Source: Desmodesmus armatus (taxonomy: Eukaryota > Chlorophyta > Chlorophyceae > Sphaeropleales > Scenedesmaceae). From it: DNA of 64,000 nucleotides. Below are positions 1 through 9,967 of the stretch, piece by piece. The notes beneath the pieces were generated by a model that was given only the letters and a program-made list of their open reading frames with translations, did not search any database and was not told the DNA's origin. Both the position numbers and the translations under genes were made by a program. The DNA lies in the NCBI GenBank assembly GCA_007449985.2, contig VIIQ02000315.1, forward strand, positions 19,226 to 83,225, in the 5' to 3' direction. Numbering within the stretch: the stretch's first letter is position 1; every line of letters starts with the position of its first letter.

Positions 1-62
1 GGGGGGGTGCAGGGGTTGCAGACGACATGAGCACTTGAGGGTGAGGGTTGAGACTGAAATAG

Positions 63-146
63 GTCACGTTGGTGCGCTGGGCATACCCAACAAGGAGGTC
101 GCGCAGATTGCTGATGCACAGGCGCTGTGGAAGACGATACAGGTGG

Positions 147-180
<34 letters not shown>

Positions 181-450
181 GGGGGGGGGTTGTTGTGACG
201 AGGGGGGGATGGAGAGGGAGTGTGTCAATAGTGGCGAAAGGTGTCGCCTGGGACTGCACCAGCAATCATTGATCAGTGATAAACACCCCACAACAGACAC
301 CACAACAGTGTTGGCCCTTCCACATCAATCATGCAGGAGCGTCACACTGGTGGGTTCAACCCTGAGATGGATGAGGAGCTGGAGGATGCCAGTGGCAACG
401 TCTACAGCAGGCGGGTGTACGAGGACCTGCGGAGACAGGGACTGCTGTGA
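63..450 (+). CDS. SF3A3: Splicing factor 3A subunit 3 (SF3a60/Prp9), C-terminal part only
   Basis: SF3A3 is part of the U2 snRNP SF3a complex, which acts in branch-site recognition in the nucleus. Two exons are visible, 63-142 (acceptor AG at 61-62, donor GTGGCG at 143) and 337-450 (acceptor ATGCAG), joined in phase 0 and ending in TGA at 448-450. They encode the conserved end of the family: GALGIPN, then AQIADAQALW, then EDASGNVYSRRVYEDLRRQGLL at the extreme C-terminus, which matches the family ending NKKTYEDLKRQGLL as I know it. The first exon begins with the last two bases of a split codon, and the N-terminal majority lies left of the window. The intron between the two exons starts with a 32-base G run six bases after the donor. 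Identification rests on family knowledge of the C-terminus and is firm. Confidence 0.88.
148..179 (+). repeat. Poly-G tract (32 G) just inside an SF3A3 intron
   Basis: There are 32 consecutive G starting six bases after the donor of the upstream SF3A3 exon, followed after one A by nine more G. On the sense strand this could form a G-quadruplex in the pre-mRNA. The exact length is unreliable in any assembly. Confidence 0.9.
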
Positions 451-1012
451 GCAGCAGCAGCAGCAGCAGCGCACTGCGGTGATGGCGGCAGCAGCGGCAG
501 CGGCAGCAACGGCGGTGACGCCAAGGCCTGCTGTGAGCAGCTGCGGGTGCAGCAGCAGCAGCAGCAGCAGGCGTGTCTACGAGGACCTGCGGAGACAGGG
601 ACTGCTGTAAGCAGCAGCAGCAGCATGTGCAAGTGCAGCAGCGCATGGCGGTGTCGTAGGGACTGCTGTGAGCTGCTGCGGGTGCAGCAGCAGCAGGCGC
701 GTCTTCGAGGACCTGCAGAGACAGGGCCTGCTGTGAACAGCAGCAGCTGCAGCAGCAAGTGCAGCGGACGGCGGTGTCGTAGGGAGCGCTGTGAGCTGCT
801 GCTGCAACAGCAGCAGCACGCATGCAGGGCGTTGGTGACGGCAGGGCCTGTGAGCAGCAGCAAATGTGTGAGCAGCACATGCAGCATGTACAGCTGAGGC
901 AGCAGCAGCAGCTGTATGTGCAGGGTTGCTTGATGCAGCACCAGCAGTAGCAGCAGCCGCAGCACGCACGTAAGCAGGGACCTGGGGGAACAGGGCTGCT
1001 GTGAGCGGCAGC
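451..1012 (+). repeat. Tandem partial copies of the SF3A3 last-exon tail in CAG-rich DNA
   Basis: Right of the SF3A3 stop, the end of the coding exon (original at 408-450) recurs at 570-610 and 696-735, each time with codons for VYEDLRRQGLL-like residues and a stop-like TGA or TAA. Shorter, weaker echoes of the pattern GGGACTGCTGTGAGC lie near 520-545, 650-675, 775-795, 833-850 and 973-1012. All are separated by CAG-rich sequence. The copies are not in frame with a further exon, and I read them as 3'-flank duplications. Confidence 0.75.
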
Positions 1013-1778
1013 TGTATGTGCAGGGTTGCTGATGCAGCAGCAGCAGCAGCAGCAGGCTTGGCTGGAGGTCAGTTGGTGCCATACAGCCCTGGAACGGGGC
1101 CGTCAGCAGCAGCCATAGCTGCAGCAGCAGACGTTGTTGTGGCAGCGGTTTAGGTTGTTGTAGCTGCAGCGGTTTAGCAACTGCTGGGCCGTGCAGCAGC
1201 TGGTGCAGCTGATTCCAGCAGCAGTCTGGCCAGCAAACCACAGCTGTTGTTGCAGCAGTGGCTGACATGTATTGAGGACTTGCCACACACGAGTATATGT
1301 TCTGGCATAGTGCTATCAGTTGCTTGTTTTGTGGATGCTGCTGCTGCAGCTGCTGGGCTGTCTTGCTAGCCTGTACATGTCCTGTGCCTTTTGAAACGTT
1401 TTGGGTGCTGCCAGAGGCGCACTGTTTCTGCACATAACAGCTTTGGCAACCCTCATAGCGGTGTTGAGCATTCTTGAACATCACTTTTTTCCTGTCAGAA
1501 TCAGAGCCAAGCTGGAGTTCAGTCCTCACCTCCCAGGGAGTGAGGTGTTGACCATGTGTGTGACAATGATCACGAGTGGGGCACCGTGCACCCGTCCAAA
1601 AGCTTGACTACTTGACTTTGTCGATTTCAGACACGAGGCACGCTGGTTGCTGTCAACTTGCAAGATCGCCGGGACTGTCGAAAGTCTTGATAGGCCCGTC
1701 AAGGCTACGCAACATCCCAAAAGAACAAACTCAATATTCATCGTCCTTTGATCAGGCATTCGAGCAGCACAGAGCGCC
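1013..1778. other. Intergenic region between SF3A3 and the transporter
   Basis: The first part is CTG/CAG-rich, a continuation of the low-complexity flank. From about 1400 to 1778 base composition is ordinary and this is presumably the transporter promoter and 5' UTR. I see no further gene. Long open frames on the minus strand here are antisense to CAG repeats and encode only Leu/Cys/Gln-rich low complexity. Confidence 0.5.
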
Positions 1779-4700
1779 ATGGAGGACGCCTTTTACTGGA
1801 TCGTGTTTGCTGCTTTCTGTATGCCGGTGATAGCTCTGGTGTGGAACCAAGGGGTGGGCAGCTTGGTGGAAGACACAGTAGCATCAAGAGCGTTCCGCAA
1901 CAACTACCTGCTGGTGTACTGCTTCCAAATGCGTGAGTGCTGGGCCTGAAACAGCAGTGTCCTGTTTCTGTCAGCGATCTGTGGCCCCCAGCCTGCAGCA
2001 GCAGCTTGAGGGTGTGCATCGTCATAACATATCGTGTTTTTTCCGGACACTGCACACCTCAGCAGCTGTTGCAAGGCTGTAAGCTGTAAGCTGTTGATAT
2101 GTCCTGATCAGGCAGGCACCAAACTCCCACCAACTGACTTGACTGTTGACAACCGCTCTTTGCTGCCTTTGTGCCCCTCCTCTGCTGCTTTGTTCTGCAT
2201 GCTGCTGCACAGTGGGAGACTGGCTACAGGGTCCTTATGTATACGCGCTGTATGAAAAGTATGGTTATTCACCAGCACAGATTGGGCAGCTATTCATCGC
2301 TGGGTTTGGGTCCTCCCTTGTGGTGGGGACCTTCATTGGAGCACTGGCAGACAGACTGTGAGTATTGGCGTTGGGTTTTGGGGGGGGGGGAGCGGTGTCT
2401 GAGAGGGGGGGGGGAGGTAGAAGTAGGTGTTCTGAGCAACAAGCCAGCCGGCAGTCTTGGTGGTGGGCACCTTCATTGGAGCACTGGCAGACAGACTGTG
2501 AGTATTCTAGCTGGGAGGGGGGGGGGGGGGGGGGGGGGGGGTGGCAGGGGGGGGGGGTTCAGCAACATGTTGCAACCAGCCAGCCAGCCAGCCAGCATAC
2601 TAGCAGTGGTATGGGGGGCCAGCAGTACTAGCAACGTACTACCCCATAGCAAGAGAGTTTGCGTTTGACTTTTCACCATTACAGATCGGCTTTTAGCCTT
2701 TCTGGTGGTGGGGACCTTCATTGGAGCACTGGCAGACAGACTGTGAGTCATGTCGCTGGGGTTTGGGAGGGGGATGTGTCGGGGGAGGGGGGGAGTGTGT
2801 CGGGGGAGGGGGGGAGGGTAGAACTAGGCGTTCCGAGCAACCAGCCAGCCAGCAATTGTGGTGGTGGGAACCTTCATTGGAGCACTGGCAGACAGACTGT
2901 GAATGCTGCCGCGGGGGGGGAGGGGTGGTGTGGAAGTGGGTGTTTTCAGGGACCGTTGCAACCAGCCAGCTAGCTAGTATACTAGCAGTGGTATGGGGGG
3001 CCAGCAGTACTAGCAATGTGCTACCGCCATGGCAAACAGATTATGGCTTCGCCTGTTCACCAGCACAGACCGGCTTTGGGTCCTCCCTTGTGGTCGAACC
3101 TTCGTCGGAGCACTAGCAGACAGACTGTGAGTACTGGCGTTGGGTAGGGGGAGGGAGGGGGGAGTGGTGGTCCACCCACTCAGTGTGGCCAGCCAGCAGT
3201 CACTTCCATTGGCCAGCAGCGACAGCAGGGACAGTGTGCTGGGCTCGGCTCTGCAGGAACATGCAACGCCGACGCTGCAGCTGTTGGGCAAGAGCTGAGG
3301 CAGCTGAAGACGTCCAAGATTATAATGGCGGCAGCTGGCGCGGGGGCCTCCCGTTTAGTACTTAGCGTACTTACCGTTTATCACAAACTCCGTCTTTCAA
3401 CACACATCTTCAATGGAGTGACCTTGACTTGAGAGGCTGGAGTAAGCAAAAGGGGATGGCAGCCCTTGAGCCTCCTTTCCTCTGGTGCCTCCTCTTATCC
3501 AGTGCAAAGCTTTGTCCTCAACACTGCGCCTTTCACATGTGTACCGCAGGGGTCGCCGCACAGCTGGTCTAGCGTATGTGATCACGTACAGCCTGAGCTG
3601 CTGCACCAAGCACAGCCCCAACTTCTGGGTGCTCATGTTGGGCGCGTCCTGGGAGGCATTGCCACGTCACTGCTGTACAGCGCCTTCGAGTCGTGGCTGG
3701 TGGCAGAGCACTTCAAACACGGCTTCTCAGGTGGGGTTTATGGTGGGGGGGGGAGATTTGTGTGGGTGGGTGTGTGGGGAGGGGGGGGGGCAGCACAAGG
3801 ACAACTCTGTGCACGTGGGTGGTGTGAACAGCGAGAGCAGGGGAGAATTGCAAGGGCTTGAGTCGTGGTTGGTGGCGGAACACTTCAAACACGGCTTCTC
3901 AGGTGGGTCTGTGGGGGAGGGGGGTGACTTGTGTGTGTGTCGACAGAGGTTGTGTGTGTGTCGACAGAGGGAGTACTTGGATACATGCAAGCTCACTAAG
4001 ACTGTGTGTCGACAGAGAGACTGCATGCGTGCACATGCATGCTGGCTAGCAGTCATCCGACAAGGATAGTCAAACAATGACGCTAGTACGGAAAACCAGG
4101 GTGATCCCTGCATCAAAGCTTTCGTTAGAGCGAGGTAATAAGGAAGGCGTTCACCTGGTTGTGTTCTTGCGCTTACGACAGTCTACTGTGTGTGTGGGGG
4201 GGGGGGGTTAAAGAGGCGTACGGGGAGGGGGGGGGAGGCCTAAACCCTGAACCAGACATTTGCCTGGGCGGTTTCATGGGCAACGGCCTGATGGCAATCC
4301 TTGCCGGATTCATCCTTGCTGAATTTCGAAAGATTTTCTTTTGGAACAAATGGACCTCGGCTGTGTGACGGCCCCTCTTCCACCCTCTGAACTGCCGCCT
4401 ACAAGAATGTTTGGCCACTCGGATTTGCATGCGCACCGTAGTTCACCATCCTAAATGTTGCTTTTTGCTTTGTTGCTGTGTTGTGCACTGCAGAGCAAGC
4501 CCTGAACCAGACATTCGCGTGGGCAGTGTTCATGGGCAACGGCCTCATGGCAATCCTTGCCGGATTCATCGGAGACGGCCTTGTGGAAAAATTGGGTCTT
4601 GGACGCGTGGCGCCCTTCGATGCCGCAATCGTGTTCATGCTGATAGGAGGGGCCATCATGATGGCGACTTGGCCGGAAACTATGGAGACTCAGGCAGCAA

Positions 4701-7700
4701 AAACCTGAGTCAGCAGTTTGAGAAGGCGTGGCATGCCATCACCCAGGTATGTGGGGGGGGGGGCAAGGAAGGGGGTGTGAGGCATGCTGGGGGGTGCTTT
4801 GTGTGGCTTGCGCTCAAGGGGGGGGGGTGGAGGACAATACTTTGGTTGTGTGGCACCCTGCTGATACGAGGGGCTATCATGATGGCTACCTGACCGGAAT
4901 ATTATGGAGACTCAGGCAGCAAACATATGAGTCAGCAGTTTGAGAAGGCATGGCATGCCATCACCACAGGTGTGTCTTTTTTCTTGGGGGGGGGGGGGCG
5001 TGCGGGGGGGCGGGGGCCGGGGGGGGGGGGGGGGTATTGTAGGTGGGGGGGTAGCGAGGGGGACTGGCGCAGTGAAACCTGAGTCAGCAGTTTGAAAAGC
5101 GTGGCATGCCATCACCACAGGTGTGTGTTTGTGGGCTGCCAAACGACAGTTTGTATGTTGTATGCGGACTTGGGTTTGGTACACAAGGGCTCAGTACGAT
5201 CAACAAGGCAAGCCGCTGGACCGCAACTGAGCACACACCACAGAGAGGCACAATCAGTGCACGGTGGTGACCGTCCTGTGCACCGTAGCCCTCAGCCAAT
5301 CTAGGAGGCCAACAAGCCTTCAACTTACTACCTGCGCTCCGCTCACGATCGGACCCTCCTCCTGCCCCTAAGCTCAGGCTGTCTTCACACATGCACCCCC
5401 TCACTCCCTTGCTGCAGAGCTGCCATCGCCCTCCTGGGCGCCATGCAGTCAATGTTTGAGGCTTCCATGTACTCCTTCGTCTTCCTGTGGACCTCACTTT
5501 CAACTCACTCTTTCTCACTGTCACTTCTGCCTGCCCTGCCGCAGAGCCTGCTATTGCCTATCTGGGCGCCATGCAGTCAATGTTTGAGGCTTCCATGTAC
5601 TCCTTCGTCTTCCTGTGGACCATGGCCCTCAGCCCAAACAAGGAGGCAATCAAGCACGGTCTCATATTTGTCAACTTCATGACAGCCTGCATGGCGGGAA
5701 GCTTCCTGTCCAGTGTGCTGATGAAACACGCGAGGCCGGAGAAGTCATGAAGGGGGTGTTTGCGGTGGCCACAGTGGCAATGGCAATAACTATGATCATG
5801 GCACTGGACACAAGCAAGGACCCAAGTGAGTGCATTGGAATGGGGGATAACCAGGGGGCCAGTGGGATTGGTGGAGTGGCTAGAAAGGGGATTGGTTACA
5901 AGGGTTTGGAGTGAGTGATAGCTAGGGTGATAGGCAGTGTGGCACAAGCCAGCAGCTTGCTGATGAAGCATGCACAAGCGAAGAAAGTTATGAAGGGGGT
6001 GTTTGCGGTGGCAACAGTGGCGATGGCTGTGCCCATGATCCTGGCACTGGACACAAGCAAGGACCCAAGTAAGGCCCGGGTGGCTGAGCTGGGGAACCGT
6101 GGAGTGGTGGTGAACCTTTTTTGACATAGGTGTTAGTCGGGGGATTATGTTGGCCATGGGTGGCAGGGTTGTGTGAGAAGGGCGGGAAGCTTCTCATAGT
6201 GTGTGGTTTGAAGCATGCACGGCCGGAGAAGTTTATGAAGGGGTTGTTTGCGGTGGTGACGGAGGCAATGGCTGTGTCCATACCTTTGGCACTGGACACA
6301 AGCAAGGACCCAAGTGGGTGTTCTGGGACAGGTGTGGCTGGTGGAGGGCCAGGGGCAGGGACAGAATCCGAACTCTGAATCTGCCCCTGAAATAGAGACA
6401 GATTTTGAACCTCAAATTCTGCCCTAACTTTGGCCCTCCGCCAGCCACACCTGTCCCAGAACACCTAGTTGGGTCCTTGCTCAGCAAGCTTGTGAAAAGG
6501 ACTGGGCAGTAGTCAGGTGGGTGGGTGTGTACAATGGTGAAAGTGTGACCCCTTACAAACGCCTCCATGCCCGCACTCACAACACTGTTAATGGTAAGAA
6601 GAAGAGATTGAAAGGGCGGCGCACGCAGCTACGCTGCAACGACACGCAGCATCGTAAGGGACAGCAAGATCCTTTGTAGGACTCACCAGGACGGGAACGG
6701 GCAGCATGACATGAGGGAACCCGCCACCACAGGCGTCTGTTGATGGTACTGCCATCCCTGCAGGCCTGAAGGACAAGCTCCTCACGTTCAAGGGCCAAAT
6801 CCTGTTGCTGTCCTTCTGTGCAGGCACTCAAACAACTGCATCACGACACTGCGGCTTTGTACCGCACCCCTGCAGGTCTCCAGGCCTGCTGGTGGGCTCC
6901 CTCCCCTCCCTCCCTGTGCACCCCCCTCCCCACTGCAAGCTGCTGATGTCTGTGTATGTCGTCTACTCCCATCCTGTAGGTCTGAAGGGCAAGCCCTCAC
7001 GTTCAAGGGCCAGGTCCAGCTGCTGTCCTTCTGTGCGTTTGAGCTGTGTGTGGGCATCTTCTGGCCCAGCATGATGAGCATGCGGGCCAACTACGTGCCC
7101 GAGGAGCTGCGCGCGACGATCATCAACATCTTCCGCATCCCGCTCAACGCTTTTGTCTGCGTCGTCTTGGGCAACGTAAGTGCTCGTGTAGTTTCTCTTC
7201 TGTTTCGCAGAAGAGAGGAAAGAGAGCGTATCGAGCTGTTTGCTGACAGAGTATGTACAAGAAAATTTCACCAGTTTCCAGACAGCGGATGTCCGAGTAT
7301 TCAGCTACAGCTGCAGGGCCCATATGTTGGTGACGGCCATACATTGTGAGCAGAAGTGGTGGTGAGAAGCCGAACCCCACCTGTTATTTGTCATGTGTTT
7401 TGTGCAGGTTGAGGCTGTCCCTCTGGCTGGCATGTTTGGTCTGTGTGTCGCATTCCTGGGCATCAGCTTGTATGCCAGGTGAGGGTCGTTGGTGGATGGG
7501 CTAGAAAGTGCATATGATCAGTAAGCCTCTGAGCCATGCAACTGAGCCATGCAATTGAGCCAACAACCGGATGTTACAACACTAGCCCCTTACGGTATGC
7601 ATAATAATTTGGGGGGGGGGGGAGGTTGTTACAAGTGGATACTTTCACTGCTGAGCGGTACTCTCATAATGATGGAGGACAGATTGAAGCCTTACTTACA

Positions 7701-8044
7701 GGCCGCCCCTGCAGCAAGGGGGTTCAGTGGGCTTCTTGAGCCACCTGTTCCTGCTTCAAGCATGATGACTACCGTCGCCAGCGTAGTAGGACCTCTGAAT
7801 CTGGGGCGCTGGTGACCAGGCTCTTCGTGACAGCGATGGATGTGCGTATGGCACATCAACTCATATGACTAGGAGTGTGACATATATTTGTTGGGTATGC
7901 AACCACGTAACTGTTATGTGTGTTATGCTGGCTGTGCAGGTCAAGCTAGATGCCCTGCCTCCCAGTGCTTCGTACCACCGTGGTGCCAGTACAGATGAAG
8001 AGGCTGACTCAACAGAGTTCAAGAAGCCACAAGCGGCACACTGA
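1779..8044 (+). CDS. MOT2: MFSD5/MOT2-type molybdate transporter (major facilitator), with several apparent frameshifts
   Basis: A polytopic MFS transporter; family members (human MFSD5, Chlamydomonas MOT2) carry molybdate. Exons: 1779-1932, 2213-2357, 3550-3730, 4494-4746, 5545-5825, 6980-7175, 7408-7478, and a terminal exon from 7940. Diagnostic motifs in order: GDWLQGPYVYALYEKYGYS, FGSSLVVGTFIGALADRL, GRVLGGIATSLLYSAFESWL, GNGLMAILAGFIGDGLV, the NYGD motif, GAMQSMFEASMYSFVFLWT, and FELCVGIFWPSMMSMRANYV. The start ATG at 1779 gives a hydrophobic first helix. Reading continuously needs one extra base near 3638-3645, 4676, 5745 and 6990, and phase mismatches remain at the exon 4/5 and 7/8 joins. 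If read strictly, the last exon stops at 7949; one added base extends it to 8044 through an acidic tail. Each intron carries extra partial exon copies. The family is certain; the exact protein and whether the gene is intact are not. Confidence 0.85.
2458..3127 (+). repeat. Four extra copies of the MOT2 exon-2 tail with donor sites
   Basis: The end of exon 2 (residues VVGTFIGALADRL plus donor) recurs at about 2458-2497, 2704-2742, 2859-2898 and 3074-3127. Three keep GTGAGT; the third has GTGAAT. Intron sequence between them is also duplicated, for example the block around CTAGCAGTGGTATGGGGGGC at 2600 and at 2983. None has an upstream acceptor joined to it, so these look like intron-resident tails with live-looking 5' splice sites. 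Confidence 0.88.
3860..3902 (+). repeat. Extra copy of the MOT2 exon-3 tail
   Basis: The sequence encoding ESWLVAEHFKHGFS followed by a GTGGGT donor repeats the end of exon 3 (3688-3730) 130 bases downstream. It has no acceptor of its own. Synonymous differences show it is not a trivial assembly duplicate. Confidence 0.85.
3938..4019 (+). repeat. Short minisatellite with TGTGTCGACAGAG core
   Basis: Three copies of a TGTGTCGACAGAG-like core lie within about 80 bases of the MOT2 intron 3. No function is apparent. Confidence 0.6.
4243..4312 (+). repeat. Extra partial copy of the MOT2 exon-4 head
   Basis: Codes for LNQTFAWAVFMGNGLMAILAGFI-like residues (with one substituted stretch), matching 4502-4570, and lies about 260 bases upstream of the true exon. 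It breaks off into unrelated sequence at 4313 without a donor, as expected for an upstream head copy. Confidence 0.82.
4860..5120 (+). repeat. Two extra copies of the MOT2 exon-4 tail
   Basis: The first copy (about 4860-4969) repeats the sequence from GGAGGGGCCATC through the donor with scattered substitutions, and its reading keeps EYYGD where the true exon has the conserved NYGD. The second (about 5074-5120) keeps only SQQFEKRW-like codons and the donor. Both end in ATCACCACAG followed by GTGTG, whereas the true exon ends in ATCACCCAG. The copy ending would restore phase with exon 5, and the true exon ending does not. Confidence 0.82.
5419..5493 (+). repeat. Extra copy of the MOT2 exon-5 head with its acceptor
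   Basis: It encodes AIALLGAMQSMFEASMYSFV and then FLWT after a TGCAG acceptor, matching exon 5 at 5545-5620, and then diverges without a donor. It sits upstream of the true exon. Confidence 0.85.
5957..6314 (+). repeat. Two extra copies of the MOT2 exon-5 tail
   Basis: Tails at about 5957-6069 and 6204-6314 encode LMKHAxxxKxMKG, a VFAV-like stretch and LALDTSKDPS, each ending in a GTAAGG or GTGGGT donor. The copy at 6204 reads KFMKGLFAV without interruption where the true exon has lost a base at 5745. Confidence 0.85.
6301..6481. repeat. Imperfect 181-bp palindrome in MOT2 intron 5
   Basis: The left arm starting AGCAAGGACCCAAGTGGG at 6301 returns inverted, ending TTGGGTCCTTGCT at 6481. The arms are very similar over the outer ~60 bases and more loosely similar towards the centre near 6391. 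The left arm overlaps the donor end of the second exon-5 tail copy, so this is an inverted duplicate of that copy. A transcript would fold into a long hairpin. Confidence 0.85.
6763..6823 (+). repeat. Extra copy of the MOT2 exon-6 head with acceptor
   Basis: After a CTGCAG acceptor it encodes LKDKLLTFKGQILLLSFCA, in phase with exon 5, and matches the head of exon 6 at 6980. Unlike the true exon it has no missing base. It then runs into unrelated sequence. Confidence 0.82.
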
Positions 8045-8894
8045 GGACCTGCAGCAGTATGCAGTACACAGTGATGCAGTGTGCAGTACACGTTGCAGCG
8101 GCGTGCAGTACACGATTCAGCAGTGTGCGGTGCATTGTGCCTGTGGAGTGCGGGCAATAGGGTTGGTTTGCGCGGAGTGGTTCCACTTGTACAGTAGGGC
8201 CGCACAGCCCTGCCAGCAGCAGTAAACAGCCAGCTGCCAGCTCGGAGTGTTGCAGAGGTGGTTTGACAAGACACCCAACATGTTGCGGCCAGGCTGCAAA
8301 GTGACATGTGAGATTGGGTGTCGTGCGCGATACGGCACCCGTATGGCTGCAGCTGCTGGCCGGCTTTCCCCTGGTACATCAACAGTAGCAAGGGGTGTTG
8401 TTTGAGCACTCATGCGCCACAGCCAGAGAGTGTTTGTGGGTGTGCAGCTTGGTGCATCGCAGCAGGAAGCGGCTATGGGCTTTCAGCTTGTGGGACCCTT
8501 GTGATGTGATGGATCTTGGAGCTACCTTGTGTCTTTGAAGCTGCCCGGTCTTGAAGCCACCCCAGCATGGTGCATGCCGCTGTGTGGCTTGGCAGCTGTG
8601 GCAGGTTGATGTGGCTGTTGGTGTGTCTACCTGTTCCCTTGGCTGTGCTTGGTCGGCCTTGGGGTGAATGCTGTGGGTGAGTTTGCTGCTCGTGATGCTT
8701 CGTAATGGGTGCATGTGCAGCAGCTGCAGCTTGTTTGTCAGTGCCTGGAGCTTGTTGGCCAGTGCTGTTGGCGGCAACAGTGTTGAACACTGCTCCCAGG
8801 TAGTGCACCGCGTGACAGCTGTCTTGGCTGCTGGCGCCTTCTATGTGACTTAGTTATGTAGCTGGCATGAGCTCTTGAGCTTCATAGCTACAGG

Positions 8895-8899
8895 TGTAA
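8895..8899 (+). terminator. Candidate poly(A) signal TGTAA for the transporter
   Basis: TGTAA is the usual polyadenylation signal of chlorophyte algae. This copy lies about 850 bases after the proposed stop, which is a long but possible 3' UTR. The motif is short, so chance occurrence is likely. Confidence 0.25.
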
Positions 8900-9823
8900 C
8901 TTTGTTTGATTTGAAGTGCGCAACTGTGATTTGCTGGAGGGGAAGGAGGGGTGATATGGGGCGGTTGCTGATGTGGCTGCAGCTTTGCAAAAAGTTTTGT
9001 GCTGCCAAGGTGTTTGTACATCGTGATGCTGGTGATACTGCCCTAGTGATGGCGCAGTGGTTGCATGTTGTGTGATTCCCCAGGGTTCACTGTGTACTCC
9101 TGCAACAACTGACCTTGACTACCACCTTTGGTGATGGGGTGATTTGTTATGTCACATTATGCTGGGTGCAAAAATCCAGCTGAAATGGCTAGAGCCAAGC
9201 CTGTTCAAAATATGGCATTCATGTCTCAGCACAGAGAGTGGACAGTAGTGCCAGCAAGCAACCAATTCCTACCAGACACAGGCTCATCAGAAGGGCAGCA
9301 ACTGGCCAGACACCTTCATGTCACAGTGAGCCAAGGGTTGGGGGGCCCCGAAGCTCGTCTAGCCGCATTTGCACATGCATATGCATCACTGACCACTTCT
9401 TTTCGTTGACAGACACGACAGCTTCAGCCTCTGCGATCTTACTACAACAGGCTCATCATTGCCTGGCCTGGGTGGGCAGCACCTTTGCCCAATGTGCAGT
9501 GTGATTGCACCCTGCCAGGGTTACAGTGTGACCGCAGTATCTCGATATGAGCCGCAGGCTGTGATGTGAGGCCATCACTCGCAGCAGCAATGCTGACCAC
9601 ACCATACTGAGACGAAAACTGTGTTGCTGGATATGCTGCGTCATGCAGCTATGCACTCCAAAGCGAAACTCGAGTCTCGTCTCAATGATAGCAAGGCCAG
9701 TGCCAGTGTCTTGGCAAGACACTCATGAGTGTCACCTTCCACGGTGCAAGTGCCAAACAGCACACCAACCTCACCCCCATCTGCACTGATACATATGGCC
9801 CTGCAGCTCTGCACACCACTATC

Positions 9824-9828
9824 TTACA
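9824..9828 (-). terminator. Candidate poly(A) signal (TGTAA on the minus strand)
   Basis: TTACA on the plus strand, 140 bases below the stop of the small coiled-coil gene, is at a plausible 3' UTR distance. Confidence 0.35.
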
Positions 9829-9967
9829 AGACTCTGCCAAGTGCACCACCAGTACCAAAGATCAGCTGTTATGATGACACCACTACTCAAAGACCTTTTC
9901 AAAGATAGGGTAGACGACAGAGATGAAAGATAGCCATACACAGCCCAGCTGGAGGGTGAAGACCCAA

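Larger units (their letters stand above)
8045..9967. other. Intergenic, 3' flanks of two convergent genes
   Basis: I see no gene. The left part is presumably 3' UTR of the transporter, with short direct repeats of CAGTACAC at 8060-8115. The right part from about 9800 is 3' UTR of the small minus-strand gene. Open frames here are short and compositionally unremarkable. Confidence 0.45.

Noticed and set aside
402..1529. 375-codon minus-strand open frame rich in Leu, Cys and Gln
   Set aside because: It is antisense to CAG-rich repeats and to the SF3A3 exon-tail copies, and has no domain or splice support.
3466..3861. Separate plus-strand genes at MOT2 exon 3
   Set aside because: The two overlapping frames are the two halves of one exon separated by a single-base loss near 3640.
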